In this document: positions 36,637-45,799 of the stretch, piece by piece
Layout of the letters: the number at the start of each line of letters is the position of its first letter
How positions within the stretch are numbered: the first letter of the stretch is position 1
Assembly (NCBI GenBank): GCA_964464965.1
Contig: CAYXHM010000001.1
Coordinates: 700,039-764,038 of the forward strand
DNA length: 64,000 nucleotides
Source: UBA5543 sp964464965
GTDB taxonomy: Bacteria; Bacteroidota; Bacteroidia; Chitinophagales; Chitinophagaceae
Reading direction: 5' to 3'
Made by a program: the position numbers and the translations under genes
Notes under the pieces: model-generated
The model's database searches: none
The model's input: only the letters and a program-made list of their open reading frames with translations
What the model was told of the DNA's origin: nothing

Positions 36637-37437
36637 ATGGCTTCAGGCCCGATTAAAAAAAACAATGTCACTATCATTGACAGAGGGAATAATGCGGCAA
36701 CCATAATTTTTGCACATGGTTTTGGAACAAACCAGACAGCATGGGAAAAGGTCTCCAAAGCATTTGCCAACGATTATAAAATAATACTTTACGATAACGT
36801 AGGTGCTGGTAAAGCAGACATGTCTGCATACAGCCCTAACAAGTATGATAACCTGGATACTTATGCAAATGACTTACTGGATATCTGCCAGGAGCTTGAC
36901 ATATATGATGCAATAATGGTAGGGCACTCTGTAAGTGGTATGATAAGCATACTTGCTGATATTAAGGAACCGCACAGGTTTAAAAAAATGGTATTGATAG
37001 GCGCTACAGCCAGATACCTGAACGATGGTGATTATACAGGTGGTTTTGACCAGGAATCACTCAATAACCTGTACCAGGCCATGGCTAACAACTATTTTGC
37101 CTGGGTGAGCGGTTTCGCACCCGCGGCCATGGCCAATGAGGATAAGCCTGAACTGGCAGAAAGTTTCGCTGCAACATTATCAGCACTCAGGCCGGATATA
37201 GCACAATCTGTAGCAAGAGTCATTTTCCAGTCTGATTACAGGGATAAACTATCAGGCTGCAAAACAGAAACACTTTTGTTACAAACCCAACGTGATATTG
37301 CCGTACCCCTCGAGGCTGCCGAATATTTACATAACAACCTGGAAAACAGTGAACTGAAAATCATTAATGCGGAAGGTCATTTTCCACACATAAGTGCGCC
37401 TGATGAAATAATAGCTGCAATGAAAAAATTCATATAA
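36637..37437 (+). CDS. RsbQ/KAI2-type alpha/beta hydrolase
   Basis: A 266-residue alpha/beta hydrolase of the RsbQ/KAI2/D14 clade. Visible family marks are FAHGFGTNQTAWEKV, YDNVGAG, the nucleophile Ser98 in GHSVSGM, ARYLNDGDYTGGFD, and the rest of the triad as Asp220 (QTQRDIAVP) and His248 (EGHFPH). In Bacillus, RsbQ works with the PAS-domain phosphatase RsbP in energy-stress signalling, and plant relatives sense butenolide hormones. Here it is followed by 6 bp and then a PAS-containing hybrid kinase. It probably feeds a ligand or hydrolysis signal into that kinase. The start at 36637 is a good ATG after a purine-rich leader. Confidence 0.92.
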   Translation: MASGPIKKNNVTIIDRGNNAATIIFAHGFGTNQTAWEKVSKAFANDYKIILYDNVGAGKADMSAYSPNKYDNLDTYANDLLDICQELDIYDAIMVGHSVSGMISILADIKEPHRFKKMVLIGATARYLNDGDYTGGFDQESLNNLYQAMANNYFAWVSGFAPAAMANEDKPELAESFAATLSALRPDIAQSVARVIFQSDYRDKLSGCKTETLLLQTQRDIAVPLEAAEYLHNNLENSELKIINAEGHFPHISAPDEIIAAMKKFI

Positions 37438-37443
37438 AATATA

Positions 37444-39900
37444 TTGAAAAATACATCTGAAATCAACTGGCAAAAAGAGGCTTTGGAGTTCTTATTAGCG
37501 CTATCTCCGGTAAAGCGTTTAAAGGACATTCACCTTATCAGGAAAAACACAATAGACCTGTTGCGCCTGCATGCTCATTGCGTCCATAGCAGCCTGGCCG
37601 TTATTGAAGATGATATTACGGCACGCATTGTGTACAGTACAGATGCTGCATACAACGGCTTTATCAATGCAGAACACCTGCAACTACTAATTACGGATAA
37701 ACAGATCGCAGTAACCGGCGATATTGGCATTAAATCCTCCGCATCCATACAATTTGTCGTATTGCCATTTGCCGAGCAGCAATATAGTGGTGCTGTCATA
37801 ATTGCTTATCCTGCAGATTTCATCATTAATGATACCTGTATGGAATTTCTTCATGCTGTATGGATAGGAATAAAGGATATAAACATGCTCATGCAGGTTT
37901 ACTATTCATCAGAAAAACTGACAACACGCTTCAATGCAATTTTAAGTACGATACCCGAGAGTATAGTTTTCGTAGATGATGGTGGCAAAGAAGGCTGGAT
38001 AAATGAATCTGCGGCGACTTTATTGGGCATTCCGGCAGGTAATGTGCCTGCCATAGAGCTATCTGCAGCAATGTTCAACTTAAGGACAACGGCTGTAAAT
38101 CATGATGAAATAACTCAGAGGGGAAAAAGCTTGTTCGGCAAGGAGGCACAACTGCTTACAAACTGGAAATGGGTATATGGCAATCCCGTTATACAGGTAT
38201 TAGATGTTTCTTGCGTACCGGCCGTATCTGCAAATATCAAAGGCAGGTTGTGGGTATTTTCAGACGTAACCTTTGAGCATATTGCAGCTGAACAACTACG
38301 GGAATTGAATGCAGAACTAAAGGTCAAACGGAAAATTGCTGATGAGCAGAATATTGCCAAATCAGATTTTCTGGCAAATATGAGCCATGAAATACGCACG
38401 CCTATGAATGGCGTAATTGGTATGACCAGCCTGCTGACTAATACACCCCTCACTGAAGAGCAAAAAGACTATGTAGAAACCATCAGGATAAGTGGTGAGA
38501 CGTTATTATCCATAATCAATGATATACTTGATTTCTCTAAAATAGAATCAGGAAAAATGGAACTGGAACAGGCCCCGTTCAACATCAGTAAAGTAATAGA
38601 GGAAACCTATGATTTATTGAGCGTTAAGGCTTTCGAAAAAGGGCTTGACCTATTATATTATATAGACCCAGGCGTACCTGCAGAAATAATTGGCGACATT
38701 ACCCGTTTCAGGCAGGTACTGGTCAATCTTGTGTCCAATGGCCTGAAGTTCACGGAAAAAGGAGAAATACTGATAGCAGCTACTTCTTTGAGCAAGGATG
38801 GCGACATGCATACACTTGAATTCCAGGTAAAAGACACAGGTATTGGTATTCCGGCAGATAAGTACCATCGTTTATTCGAGAGTTTCTCACAGGTCGATTC
38901 ATCTACTACCAGGAAATATGGCGGTACCGGACTTGGCCTCGCCATTTGCCAACGTATAGTAAAGCTAATGGGTGGAACAATTACCGTAGACAGTGTAGAA
39001 AATGAAGGTTCCTGCTTCAGGTTTACAATGGTAGTGCAGGCGAATAAGCAGGCTATTCAATACAACAAAAAGGAGAATTTCAATACTGAATTATTCGCTG
39101 GTAAATCAGTACTTGTAATAGATGATAACCTGACCAACCTGCGCATATTAAAGGATCACCTTACGCTCTGGGGGTTAAATGTAGCGGCTTATGACAAATA
39201 CCACGATGCTATTCCTGAGTTAAAGACAAACAACTATGATGTAGCAATCATTGATATGGTAATGCCTGAAAAAAATGGCCTTGAAGTAGGTGCCATAATT
39301 AAAGACATAAGGCCGGCATTACCTATGGTATTGTATAGTTCTGCAATACACCTGTCAGCAAAAGAAAAAGAACAGGCACAGAATATTTTCAATGTTATCC
39401 TTAATAAACCTTTCAAACGGGAAGCTGTTAAAGATGCACTGCATGCCTTGCTCGGCAGTACCCCCGTGCAACTTACCAAGGCAACTGTGCCGGCAGATAG
39501 AGTCATTATCAACACTTCAAACATCAGGATATTGGTTGCAGAAGACGATATGATTAACCAAAAACTCATCAGCCGTGTTTTGGAAAAGCTTGGTTACAAT
39601 TATACAATGGTTGATACAGGCGTAAAGGCAGTCACGCAAATAAAAGAGCAGCATTTTGATATTGTCTTTATGGATGTGATGATGCCTGAAATGGATGGTA
39701 TAGAAGCAACAGGTATCATCAGGGAAGTTGTTGAAAAAAACAGGCAACCTGTTATCATAGCGCTTACAGCAAATGCACTTTCCGGAGACAGGGAAAAATT
39801 ATTGGGTGCAGGTATGGACGACTTTATCAGTAAACCATACAAGTCGCCGGATATACAAAAAGCCATTGAAAAATGGGCATCAAAAAACGACATATCATGA
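37444..39900 (+). CDS. Hybrid sensor histidine kinase with PAS domain and two receivers
   Basis: An 818-residue cytoplasmic kinase with no membrane helix. Residues 1-150 are a divergent GAF-like sensor and 160-280 a PAS-like domain (IPESIVFVDDGGKEGWINESA). The HisKA domain has His315 in MSHEIRTPMNG, and the ATPase domain has NLVSNGLKF, DTGIGIP and YGGTGLGLAIC. Two receivers follow, with Asp604/Lys655 and Asp744/Lys797. Lack of an HPt domain is made good by the next gene, which overlaps by 4 bp. The start is TTG at 37444, six bases after the RsbQ-like stop. A cytoplasmic sensor fits a signal delivered by the hydrolase. Confidence 0.93.
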   Translation: MKNTSEINWQKEALEFLLALSPVKRLKDIHLIRKNTIDLLRLHAHCVHSSLAVIEDDITARIVYSTDAAYNGFINAEHLQLLITDKQIAVTGDIGIKSSASIQFVVLPFAEQQYSGAVIIAYPADFIINDTCMEFLHAVWIGIKDINMLMQVYYSSEKLTTRFNAILSTIPESIVFVDDGGKEGWINESAATLLGIPAGNVPAIELSAAMFNLRTTAVNHDEITQRGKSLFGKEAQLLTNWKWVYGNPVIQVLDVSCVPAVSANIKGRLWVFSDVTFEHIAAEQLRELNAELKVKRKIADEQNIAKSDFLANMSHEIRTPMNGVIGMTSLLTNTPLTEEQKDYVETIRISGETLLSIINDILDFSKIESGKMELEQAPFNISKVIEETYDLLSVKAFEKGLDLLYYIDPGVPAEIIGDITRFRQVLVNLVSNGLKFTEKGEILIAATSLSKDGDMHTLEFQVKDTGIGIPADKYHRLFESFSQVDSSTTRKYGGTGLGLAICQRIVKLMGGTITVDSVENEGSCFRFTMVVQANKQAIQYNKKENFNTELFAGKSVLVIDDNLTNLRILKDHLTLWGLNVAAYDKYHDAIPELKTNNYDVAIIDMVMPEKNGLEVGAIIKDIRPALPMVLYSSAIHLSAKEKEQAQNIFNVILNKPFKREAVKDALHALLGSTPVQLTKATVPADRVIINTSNIRILVAEDDMINQKLISRVLEKLGYNYTMVDTGVKAVTQIKEQHFDIVFMDVMMPEMDGIEATGIIREVVEKNRQPVIIALTANALSGDREKLLGAGMDDFISKPYKSPDIQKAIEKWASKNDIS

Positions 39901-40247
39901 ATAAGCAAGAGTATGCGCATATCAACACCGATTATATTTTTGAACTGGCCGACGGAGATCCCGACTTTTTAAAAGATATAATCAGCGATGTGATGAAAAC
40001 AGTTCCTGCCAATATTGCCCAACTTGATGATGCGATTGTATCAGGAAATATGAATGACATCAATTTTCTTGCACACAAACTAAAAGGAACTTTTCTTTTT
40101 ATAGGAAATGCAATGTTGGGCGATATGCTTAACGAGATTGAAAGAGGTGGGCAATCGCTGGAAGAAATCTCTTTGAAAATGGAAACGATTAAAAAGGAGT
40201 ACGCCTTGGCCGAGGCAGAATTTCAATCGCTGTTAAATAACATTTAA
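39897..40247 (+). CDS. HPt phosphotransfer protein
   Basis: A 116-residue HPt domain protein. The phosphoacceptor is His60 in FLAHKLKGTFLFIG, the normal HxxKG motif, set in a four-helix pattern (PDFLKDIISDVMK before, AMLGDMLNEIE after). Its ATG overlaps the kinase TGA (ATGA), so the proteins are made together. It would carry phosphate from the kinase's receivers to a final response regulator; the closest is the divergent CheY-like gene at 36106. An earlier in-frame start at 39873 would lie inside the kinase gene and is less likely. Confidence 0.9.
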   Translation: MNKQEYAHINTDYIFELADGDPDFLKDIISDVMKTVPANIAQLDDAIVSGNMNDINFLAHKLKGTFLFIGNAMLGDMLNEIERGGQSLEEISLKMETIKKEYALAEAEFQSLLNNI

Positions 40248-40263
40248 ACATTACATAAAGAAA

Positions 40264-40294
40264 AAGCAGCTATGATGTTTAATCATAACTGCTT
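40264..40294 (-). terminator. Terminator of tRNA-Phe
   Basis: An imperfect 13-bp stem (40264-40276 with 40282-40294; one mismatch) and loop of five, followed on the minus strand by a T-run (GCTTTTTC). It lies 11 bp past the tRNA end. Confidence 0.7.
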
Positions 40295-40304
40295 GATTGT
40301 GAAG

Positions 40305-40377
40305 TGGTGTGGGAGGGAATTGAACCCCCGACACAAGGATTTTCAGTCCTTTGCTCTACCAACTGAGCTACCACACC
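40305..40377 (-). tRNA. tRNA-Phe (anticodon GAA)
   Basis: The minus strand reads as a standard cloverleaf of 73 nt. The acceptor stem is GGTGTGG (40377-40371) with CCACACC (40312-40306). The D-arm has GCTC..GAGC around AGTTGGTA. The anticodon stem AAGGA/TCCTT encloses CTGAAAA, giving GAA. The T-arm contains GGTTCAATTCC, and the discriminator is A. CCA is not encoded. Confidence 0.95.
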
Positions 40378-40442
40378 TCCCGTATTTGGGATGGCAAAAA
40401 TAGAACTAATCCTGAAATAACCAAAAAATCAGTAAAAGGTAT

Positions 40443-41804
40443 TTACAGCTTATTGAATTTAGTACTACTTACCTGTGCTCCTCCGTCAGAAACCTGCAGC
40501 CAATAAATGCCTGAAGGCACCCCTGATAATGAAATTTTATTGTTGCCAGCTTTTAGAATATTACCCGCCAACACTTGCCCTGAAGTATTTATTATGGCAT
40601 ATTCATATGCGACATTCCCTGCGGCAATATTCGCATACACATTTATTTCATCCTTTGCAGGATTCGGGTAAACAGCTATAGGCTGGTTCTTTTCTTTCAG
40701 TAATCTGCCCACAGATGAGTAGCTGGGGTCATATATTTCAATTATCTGGTCTGTTTTAGCACCTGTACCTGAAGAGGGGGACGTGCTGGTTGATATATAT
40801 ATCCTGCCGTCGGGGTCTATACATATTGCCCTTAGCCTTTTGCCGCTTATTATAGGAATAACACTGGTTGAAGCTACATCATCAAAGCTGATGTTCAGTT
40901 TCAACTGGTAAAGTTTTGCATCTTTTAGCGTAGTCATCAAAACAGAATTTTGCAATGCAGGAAACATAGGGTGGTTATAATAGTCTATGCCGCTTACAGC
41001 TATTGTTGGCGTCCACGCCATTATAGGCTCTGCTACGTTTGAATCGTTACAGAAGGTCATTTCAGCAGTTGTATTGCAATAGCCTTGTACATCCGGCCAG
41101 CCGTAGTTCCTGCCTTTTTCTATTATATTTATTTCATCATCAGTGGTGGGTCCGTGTTCAGAACTGTATAACCTGTTGTTGGCATATACCAGTCCCTGTG
41201 CATTACGGTGCCCCCAGCTCCATGCAGGGTTGCCAGCTATGGGGTTGTCTGCAGGTATTGTTCCATCCAGGTTCAGGCGTAATACTTTACCGTTTACAGA
41301 ATTTATGTTCTGTGGTGTAGCCTGGTCTGCTGCATCTCCGGTAGTGATATATAATTTATCTCCTACTATCTTCAGCCTGCAACCATTGTGTATGCCGCTT
41401 CCTTCAATATCTTCAATAAGGGTGGTGGGGGCGTTTAGTTTAGTGCCATCGTATGTAAGCCTGATTATGCGCTCTTTCATACCACCTTGCTGGTAGTTAT
41501 AAGCTACATATAAGTATGGACTGTTGGTAAAGTCAGGGTGCAATACCATACCCAGCATACCGCTTTCGCTCTGTATAGAGGTATTAGGTTCATAGTACAA
41601 TGTATCCACTTTCCCATTCACCGGCTCCAGCCTGCATATATAGCCGTTCTTTTGTGTAAACCATATATGCCCGTCAGGGCCATAAATCAGTTCCCAGGGT
41701 ATAAACAGGTTATCTGCCACAACCCGTGCTGTCATCTGGCTGCTCGCCTGCTGGCTGTACGATAAAAGAATGATTGATAAAATGGTATATACGAATGCTT
41801 TCAT
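40443..41804 (-). CDS. PQQ-dependent sugar dehydrogenase-like protein with T9SS sorting domain
   Basis: A 453-residue exported protein. A signal peptide (AFVYTILSIILLSYSQQASS) precedes a six-bladed beta-propeller of the soluble glucose/aldose sugar dehydrogenase type: VADNLFIPWELIYGPDGHIWFTQK, GMLGMVLHPDF, GVHNGCRLKI-like GSGIHNGCRLKIVGDKLYITTGD, GHRNAQGLVY and SSEHGPTTDDEINIIEKGRNYGWP. These hold the residues that bind PQQ and calcium in relatives. The last 75 residues are a T9SS sorting domain (AVYPNPAKDEINV, IINTSGQVL, PSGIYWLQV). It probably oxidises sugars at the cell surface; the cofactor is assumed from the family. Confidence 0.9.
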   Translation of the reverse strand: MKAFVYTILSIILLSYSQQASSQMTARVVADNLFIPWELIYGPDGHIWFTQKNGYICRLEPVNGKVDTLYYEPNTSIQSESGMLGMVLHPDFTNSPYLYVAYNYQQGGMKERIIRLTYDGTKLNAPTTLIEDIEGSGIHNGCRLKIVGDKLYITTGDAADQATPQNINSVNGKVLRLNLDGTIPADNPIAGNPAWSWGHRNAQGLVYANNRLYSSEHGPTTDDEINIIEKGRNYGWPDVQGYCNTTAEMTFCNDSNVAEPIMAWTPTIAVSGIDYYNHPMFPALQNSVLMTTLKDAKLYQLKLNISFDDVASTSVIPIISGKRLRAICIDPDGRIYISTSTSPSSGTGAKTDQIIEIYDPSYSSVGRLLKEKNQPIAVYPNPAKDEINVYANIAAGNVAYEYAIINTSGQVLAGNILKAGNNKISLSGVPSGIYWLQVSDGGAQVSSTKFNKL

Positions 41805-41865
41805 CTAAAAAAATTTACTTACTATTAAAGTTACGGAATATGTTAGAGTTATAGCTGCAGGCTAT

Positions 41866-41873
41866 TATTTTTG
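41866..41873 (+). promoter_or_regulatory. -7 promoter box directly upstream of pnuC
   Basis: TATTTTTG matches TAnnTTTG and ends 6 bp before the pnuC ATG at 41880, leaving little or no leader. No NAD or TPP riboswitch precedes it. Confidence 0.45.
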
Positions 41874-41879
41874 CGCCTT

Positions 41880-42509
41880 ATGGCATTCGATGATCTATAC
41901 TACAACTTTACGGTACAACTGATGCAAACCACTATATATGAGGTGGTGGCCGTATTGTTTGGTATTGCCAGCGTGATACTGGCCAACCGCAATCATGTAC
42001 TGCTGTACCCCACAGGTATCATCAGCACGGGCCTGTATTTGTTCATTATGACGGATGCGGGACTATATGCTGAAACCATGCTGAATGGCTACTACCTCAT
42101 CATGAGTATATATGGCTGGGCGCGCTGGGTAAAGAACAAAGAAAACAACAGGGCCAGCGCTATATCCTATTGCGATACAAACGACTGGGTATTCACATTT
42201 GCGATAGTAATTCTCGGTTTTGCTATACTATGCGTTACCCTCAGCAATTATACAGATTCTACCGTCCCACTGGCCGATGCACTGGTAGCAGCTTTTGCAT
42301 GGGCGGGCATGTGGCTGCTGGCCAGGCACAAAATTGAAAACTGGATATTACTCAACATTTCCAATTTCATAGCCATTCCTTTGCTGATATATAAAGGTTT
42401 ACCATTAACTGCTATGCTTACGGTAATACTGTTCATCGTTGCGCTGTTTGGTTATTTACGCTGGCGCAAATTGTATTACCGCCAATATGCAGAGGCAGAG
42501 GCGCAATGA
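41880..42509 (+). CDS. pnuC: PnuC-family vitamin transporter, probable nicotinamide riboside
   Basis: A 209-residue inner-membrane protein with about seven hydrophobic helices (YEVVAVLFGIASVILANRN, LLYPTGIISTGLYLFI, and others). The typical PnuC motif is visible at LNGYYLIMSIYGWARW, and WILLNISNFIAIPLLIY near the end. PnuC moves nicotinamide riboside by facilitated diffusion; PnuT relatives move thiamine. The next gene, overlapping by 4 bp (ATGA), is a NadR-like kinase, which favours nicotinamide riboside. ATG at 41880 is chosen over TTG at 41871. Confidence 0.9.
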   Translation: MAFDDLYYNFTVQLMQTTIYEVVAVLFGIASVILANRNHVLLYPTGIISTGLYLFIMTDAGLYAETMLNGYYLIMSIYGWARWVKNKENNRASAISYCDTNDWVFTFAIVILGFAILCVTLSNYTDSTVPLADALVAAFAWAGMWLLARHKIENWILLNISNFIAIPLLIYKGLPLTAMLTVILFIVALFGYLRWRKLYYRQYAEAEAQ

Positions 42510-43036
42510 GGGATGTGAAAAAGATAGTAGTAATAGGGCCTGAATCCACAGGCAAAAGCACTTTGTCCGCTGCTCTGGCAGAGGAGTTGCTTACCGTTTG
42601 GGTGCCTGAATACGCCCGCCAATACCTGGAGCAACTGGACAGGCCGTATACGCAGGACGACTTGCTGAATATTACAAAAGGGCAGCTGGAGCTTGAAGAT
42701 GAGCTAGCAAAACAGGCCAACAACATCCTTATTTGCGATACAGACCTGCACGTGATAAAGATATGGAGCGAGGCAAAGTTTGGATATTGCGACAAATGGA
42801 TACTGGAGCAGATAGCCGCACGCAGTTACGATATGTACATCCTCACCTATATTGATACTGCATGGGAAGACGACCCGCTACGCGAGCATGGCGCACCTGC
42901 TGAACGCCTGTATTTCTACAGCCTGTATAACGATATAGTGCAAAACGCAGGCGTGCCCGTGGCTATTGCCCGTGGTACGCACGATGAAAGGCTAAAAACA
43001 GCGCTGCAAGCCATAAAAGAGCATATCATTTCGTAA
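42506..43036 (+). CDS. NadR-like nicotinamide riboside kinase (AAA-family ATPase)
   Basis: A 176-residue P-loop kinase with GPESTGKST (residues 11-19), then VPEYARQYLEQL, ILICDTDLHVIKIWSEAKFG and DDPLREHG. This matches the C-terminal ribosylnicotinamide kinase domain of NadR, without the NMN adenylyltransferase or the DNA-binding domain. It would phosphorylate imported nicotinamide riboside to NMN and trap it in the cell. The start overlaps the pnuC stop by 4 bp, so transport and trapping are coupled. A later NMN adenylyltransferase step must be encoded elsewhere. Confidence 0.88.
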   Translation: MRDVKKIVVIGPESTGKSTLSAALAEELLTVWVPEYARQYLEQLDRPYTQDDLLNITKGQLELEDELAKQANNILICDTDLHVIKIWSEAKFGYCDKWILEQIAARSYDMYILTYIDTAWEDDPLREHGAPAERLYFYSLYNDIVQNAGVPVAIARGTHDERLKTALQAIKEHIIS

Positions 43037-43045
43037 CTTTAGGAT

Positions 43046-43666
43046 ATGTTACTGCATATTCATCCTGACAATCCGCAACAACGCAACATCCAGACAGTGG
43101 TTGATACACTGCGCAGCGGTGGTGTCATCATTTATCCTACCGATACTATTTATGGTATTGGCTGCGACATTACCAATCGGGATGCTATAGAGCGTGTGTG
43201 CAGGATAAAAGGTGTTGACCCAAAGAAGGCGCAGTTCTCCTTCGTCTGTTCAGACCTCAGCCATATTACAGATTACGCAAAGAGTATTGACACGCCCATT
43301 TTCCGCATACTGAAAAGCGCATTACCAGGCCCTTATACATTCATATTGAACGCAGGAAAGCAGGTGCCCAAAATGTTGCAGACAAAAAAAGACACGGTAG
43401 GTATCCGCGTGCCCGACCATAAAATATGCAATATGATCGTGGAGCAACTGGGAAACCCCATTATGAGTACATCCTTACCTATGGATGGAGAAGTGGAATA
43501 CTATACTGACCCCGAGGTAATGCATGATATTTTTGGCGACAAAGTAGATATTGTAATTGATGCGGGTTTTGGCAACATACTGTCATCTACGGTGATAGAT
43601 TGCACATCGGGCGCACCTGAACTGGTACGCGAAGGCGCGGGAGACTGGAAGCAACTTTTCGGTTAA
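43046..43666 (+). CDS. Sua5/YciO/YrdC family protein, probable L-threonylcarbamoyladenylate synthase
   Basis: A 206-residue protein with the Sua5/YrdC fold. The N-terminal GGVIIYPTDTIYGIGCDITN and the middle KSALPGPYTFILNAG blocks are typical, as is DTVGIRVPDHKICN. The family's main role is making threonylcarbamoyl-AMP for tRNA t6A37 synthesis. The length and the overall pattern match YciO more than YrdC or Sua5, so the substrate is less certain. It lies 9 bp after the NadR-like gene and 25 bp before ligA. Confidence 0.88.
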   Translation: MLLHIHPDNPQQRNIQTVVDTLRSGGVIIYPTDTIYGIGCDITNRDAIERVCRIKGVDPKKAQFSFVCSDLSHITDYAKSIDTPIFRILKSALPGPYTFILNAGKQVPKMLQTKKDTVGIRVPDHKICNMIVEQLGNPIMSTSLPMDGEVEYYTDPEVMHDIFGDKVDIVIDAGFGNILSSTVIDCTSGAPELVREGAGDWKQLFG

Positions 43667-43691
43667 TCTCTTTTTATCTTTTCTTTGCAAT

Positions 43692-45779
43692 ATGTACACA
43701 AAAGCAGATGAGCAACGCCTGCACGCACAGGCAAAATCTTTATTAAAAACCACGGGTGATGATGAAGCTGCTATACTGGCACTGCGGGATGTAATCAACT
43801 ATGCCGACTGGAAATACTACGTGCAGGATGAGCCTGTACTGGCCGATGTGGAATATGATACCTTGTACAAAAGCCTGAAAGCGCTGGAGGTAAAATACCC
43901 TGAACATGTTACTGCCGATTCTCCCACGCAACGTGTAGCCATAGGCCTCAGCGAGAAGTTTCCTGCTGTAAGCCACCTGGTGCCGATGCTGAGTTTGGAC
44001 AACACCTACAATGCAGAAGACCTGCGCGACTGGGACAAACGTTGTAAAGATTTTGCAGGTACCAATGATATAGAATATTGTGTAGAACCTAAGTATGATG
44101 GTGCGAGCATATCGTTGATATATGAGAACGGTAAACTTACCCGTGCCGCTACCCGTGGCGATGGTGTGATGGGTGAAGAGATAACTACCAATGCAAAAAT
44201 GATCCGCTCCCTGCCATTGTCTGCCGCTTTTGATAAGCAGGGCATAACACAGGTAGAGATACGGGGCGAAGTGGTGATACATAAAAAGGTATTTGCAGCA
44301 TACAATGAGCAGCGTGCTGCGGATGGTTTAGCGCCGTTGGCTAATCCGCGCAATGCTGCATCGGGCACTTTACGCATACTCGACCCGCAGGAAGTGAGCA
44401 AACGAAAGCTAAGCGCCATTGTTTATCACATCAGCGATTATACACTAACAGAACAAAAGCCAGAAGCGCTCAACACCCACTATGGCTCACTCAACTGGTT
44501 GTATAGTTTAGGCTTCCCTACACCGGTAAAGGAGATGAAAATATTCAAAACCATTGACGAAGTAATAGGTTTCTGCAATGAGTTTGAAACGAAAAGGGAT
44601 GAACTGCCTTTCGAGGTAGATGGACTGGTGGTGAAGGTGAACAGCTTTGACATGCAAGACCAGATGGGCATGACATCGCACCACCCGCGCTGGGCCGTGG
44701 CGTATAAATTTAAAGCAAGGCAGGCCACCAGCAAGCTGCTGAATGTAGAATACCAGGTAGGCCGCACGGGCTCAATTACACCTGTGGCGAAGATAGAGCC
44801 GGTGCCTATAGGTGGTGTTACCGTTACATCCGTATCGTTGTTCAATGAAGATGTCATCCGCGAAAAAGATCTGAAAATAGGTGATACTGTTTTGGTAGAG
44901 CGTGCGGGTGATGTTATCCCTTATATAGTAAAGCCATTGGCAGAACTGCGCACAGGCAGTGAAAAAACAATTGTATTCCCGAAAACATGCCCCGTGTGCG
45001 ATGCTGAACTGGACAAGCCGGAAGGTGAAGCCGTATCCCGCTGCATTAATATCAACTGCCAGGCGCAGGTGGTAGAGCGCATCATACACTTTGCCAGTAA
45101 AGATGCAATGGACATACGCAACCTGGGCGATTCCAACATCCGCAAGTTTTACGAGTTGGGTTTGCTGAAAGATATACCCGGAATTTATAACATAGATTGG
45201 GACGCCGTGCTGAAGATGGAAGGCTTTAAAGAAAAGTCTGTCAATAACCTGAAGACATCTGTTGAAAATTCAAAAAAACAAACCCTCAACCGTGTTATAT
45301 TCGGGCTGGGCATACGCCATGTAGGGGAAACCACGGCCAAGACATTGGCCAATGCAATCACGCACATAAAGGATATGTACGATTGGGACGAGGCAAAACT
45401 TATTTCGCTGGAAGATATCGGCCCCAAAGTAGCATCGTCTGTAGCGCACTTCTTCCACAATCCTGACAACCGCGAAATGCTGGACAAACTAGAGCATGCA
45501 GGTGTTAACCTCGTCAACAGCCATTCAGGCCATAAACAGTCAAGCGGAGAACTGGCTGGTAAAACATTCCTCTTCACAGGTACACTTACCCAGTTTAAAC
45601 GCAGCGAAGCCGAAGCTATGGTAGAAGACAAAGGCGGCTCCATACTTGGGGGCGTCAGCAGCAAGCTCAACTACCTGGTAGTAGGTGCCGATGCCGGCTC
45701 AAAGCTGGAAAAAGCAAAGAAATTGGGCACCGTCACCGTTCTTACAGAAGATGAGTTCCTGTCACTCATCAATGCTTAG
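43692..45779 (+). CDS. ligA: NAD-dependent DNA ligase LigA
   Basis: A 695-residue LigA that joins nicks in DNA using NAD. The active-site Lys134 is in VEPKYDGASI. The order is adenylation domain, OB domain (VGRTGSITPVAKIEPV), a four-Cys zinc finger (CPVCDAEL..CININC), helix-hairpin-helix motifs (IFGLGIRHVGETTAKTL, ISLEDIGPKVASSVAHF) and a C-terminal BRCT domain (GKTFLFTGTLTQFKRSEAEAM). It is the last gene of a run starting with an NAD-precursor transporter, so the operon both supplies and uses NAD. The hairpin that follows ends it. Confidence 0.97.
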   Translation: MYTKADEQRLHAQAKSLLKTTGDDEAAILALRDVINYADWKYYVQDEPVLADVEYDTLYKSLKALEVKYPEHVTADSPTQRVAIGLSEKFPAVSHLVPMLSLDNTYNAEDLRDWDKRCKDFAGTNDIEYCVEPKYDGASISLIYENGKLTRAATRGDGVMGEEITTNAKMIRSLPLSAAFDKQGITQVEIRGEVVIHKKVFAAYNEQRAADGLAPLANPRNAASGTLRILDPQEVSKRKLSAIVYHISDYTLTEQKPEALNTHYGSLNWLYSLGFPTPVKEMKIFKTIDEVIGFCNEFETKRDELPFEVDGLVVKVNSFDMQDQMGMTSHHPRWAVAYKFKARQATSKLLNVEYQVGRTGSITPVAKIEPVPIGGVTVTSVSLFNEDVIREKDLKIGDTVLVERAGDVIPYIVKPLAELRTGSEKTIVFPKTCPVCDAELDKPEGEAVSRCININCQAQVVERIIHFASKDAMDIRNLGDSNIRKFYELGLLKDIPGIYNIDWDAVLKMEGFKEKSVNNLKTSVENSKKQTLNRVIFGLGIRHVGETTAKTLANAITHIKDMYDWDEAKLISLEDIGPKVASSVAHFFHNPDNREMLDKLEHAGVNLVNSHSGHKQSSGELAGKTFLFTGTLTQFKRSEAEAMVEDKGGSILGGVSSKLNYLVVGADAGSKLEKAKKLGTVTVLTEDEFLSLINA

Positions 45780-45799
45780 CTCCCGTTACAATATTAGTA

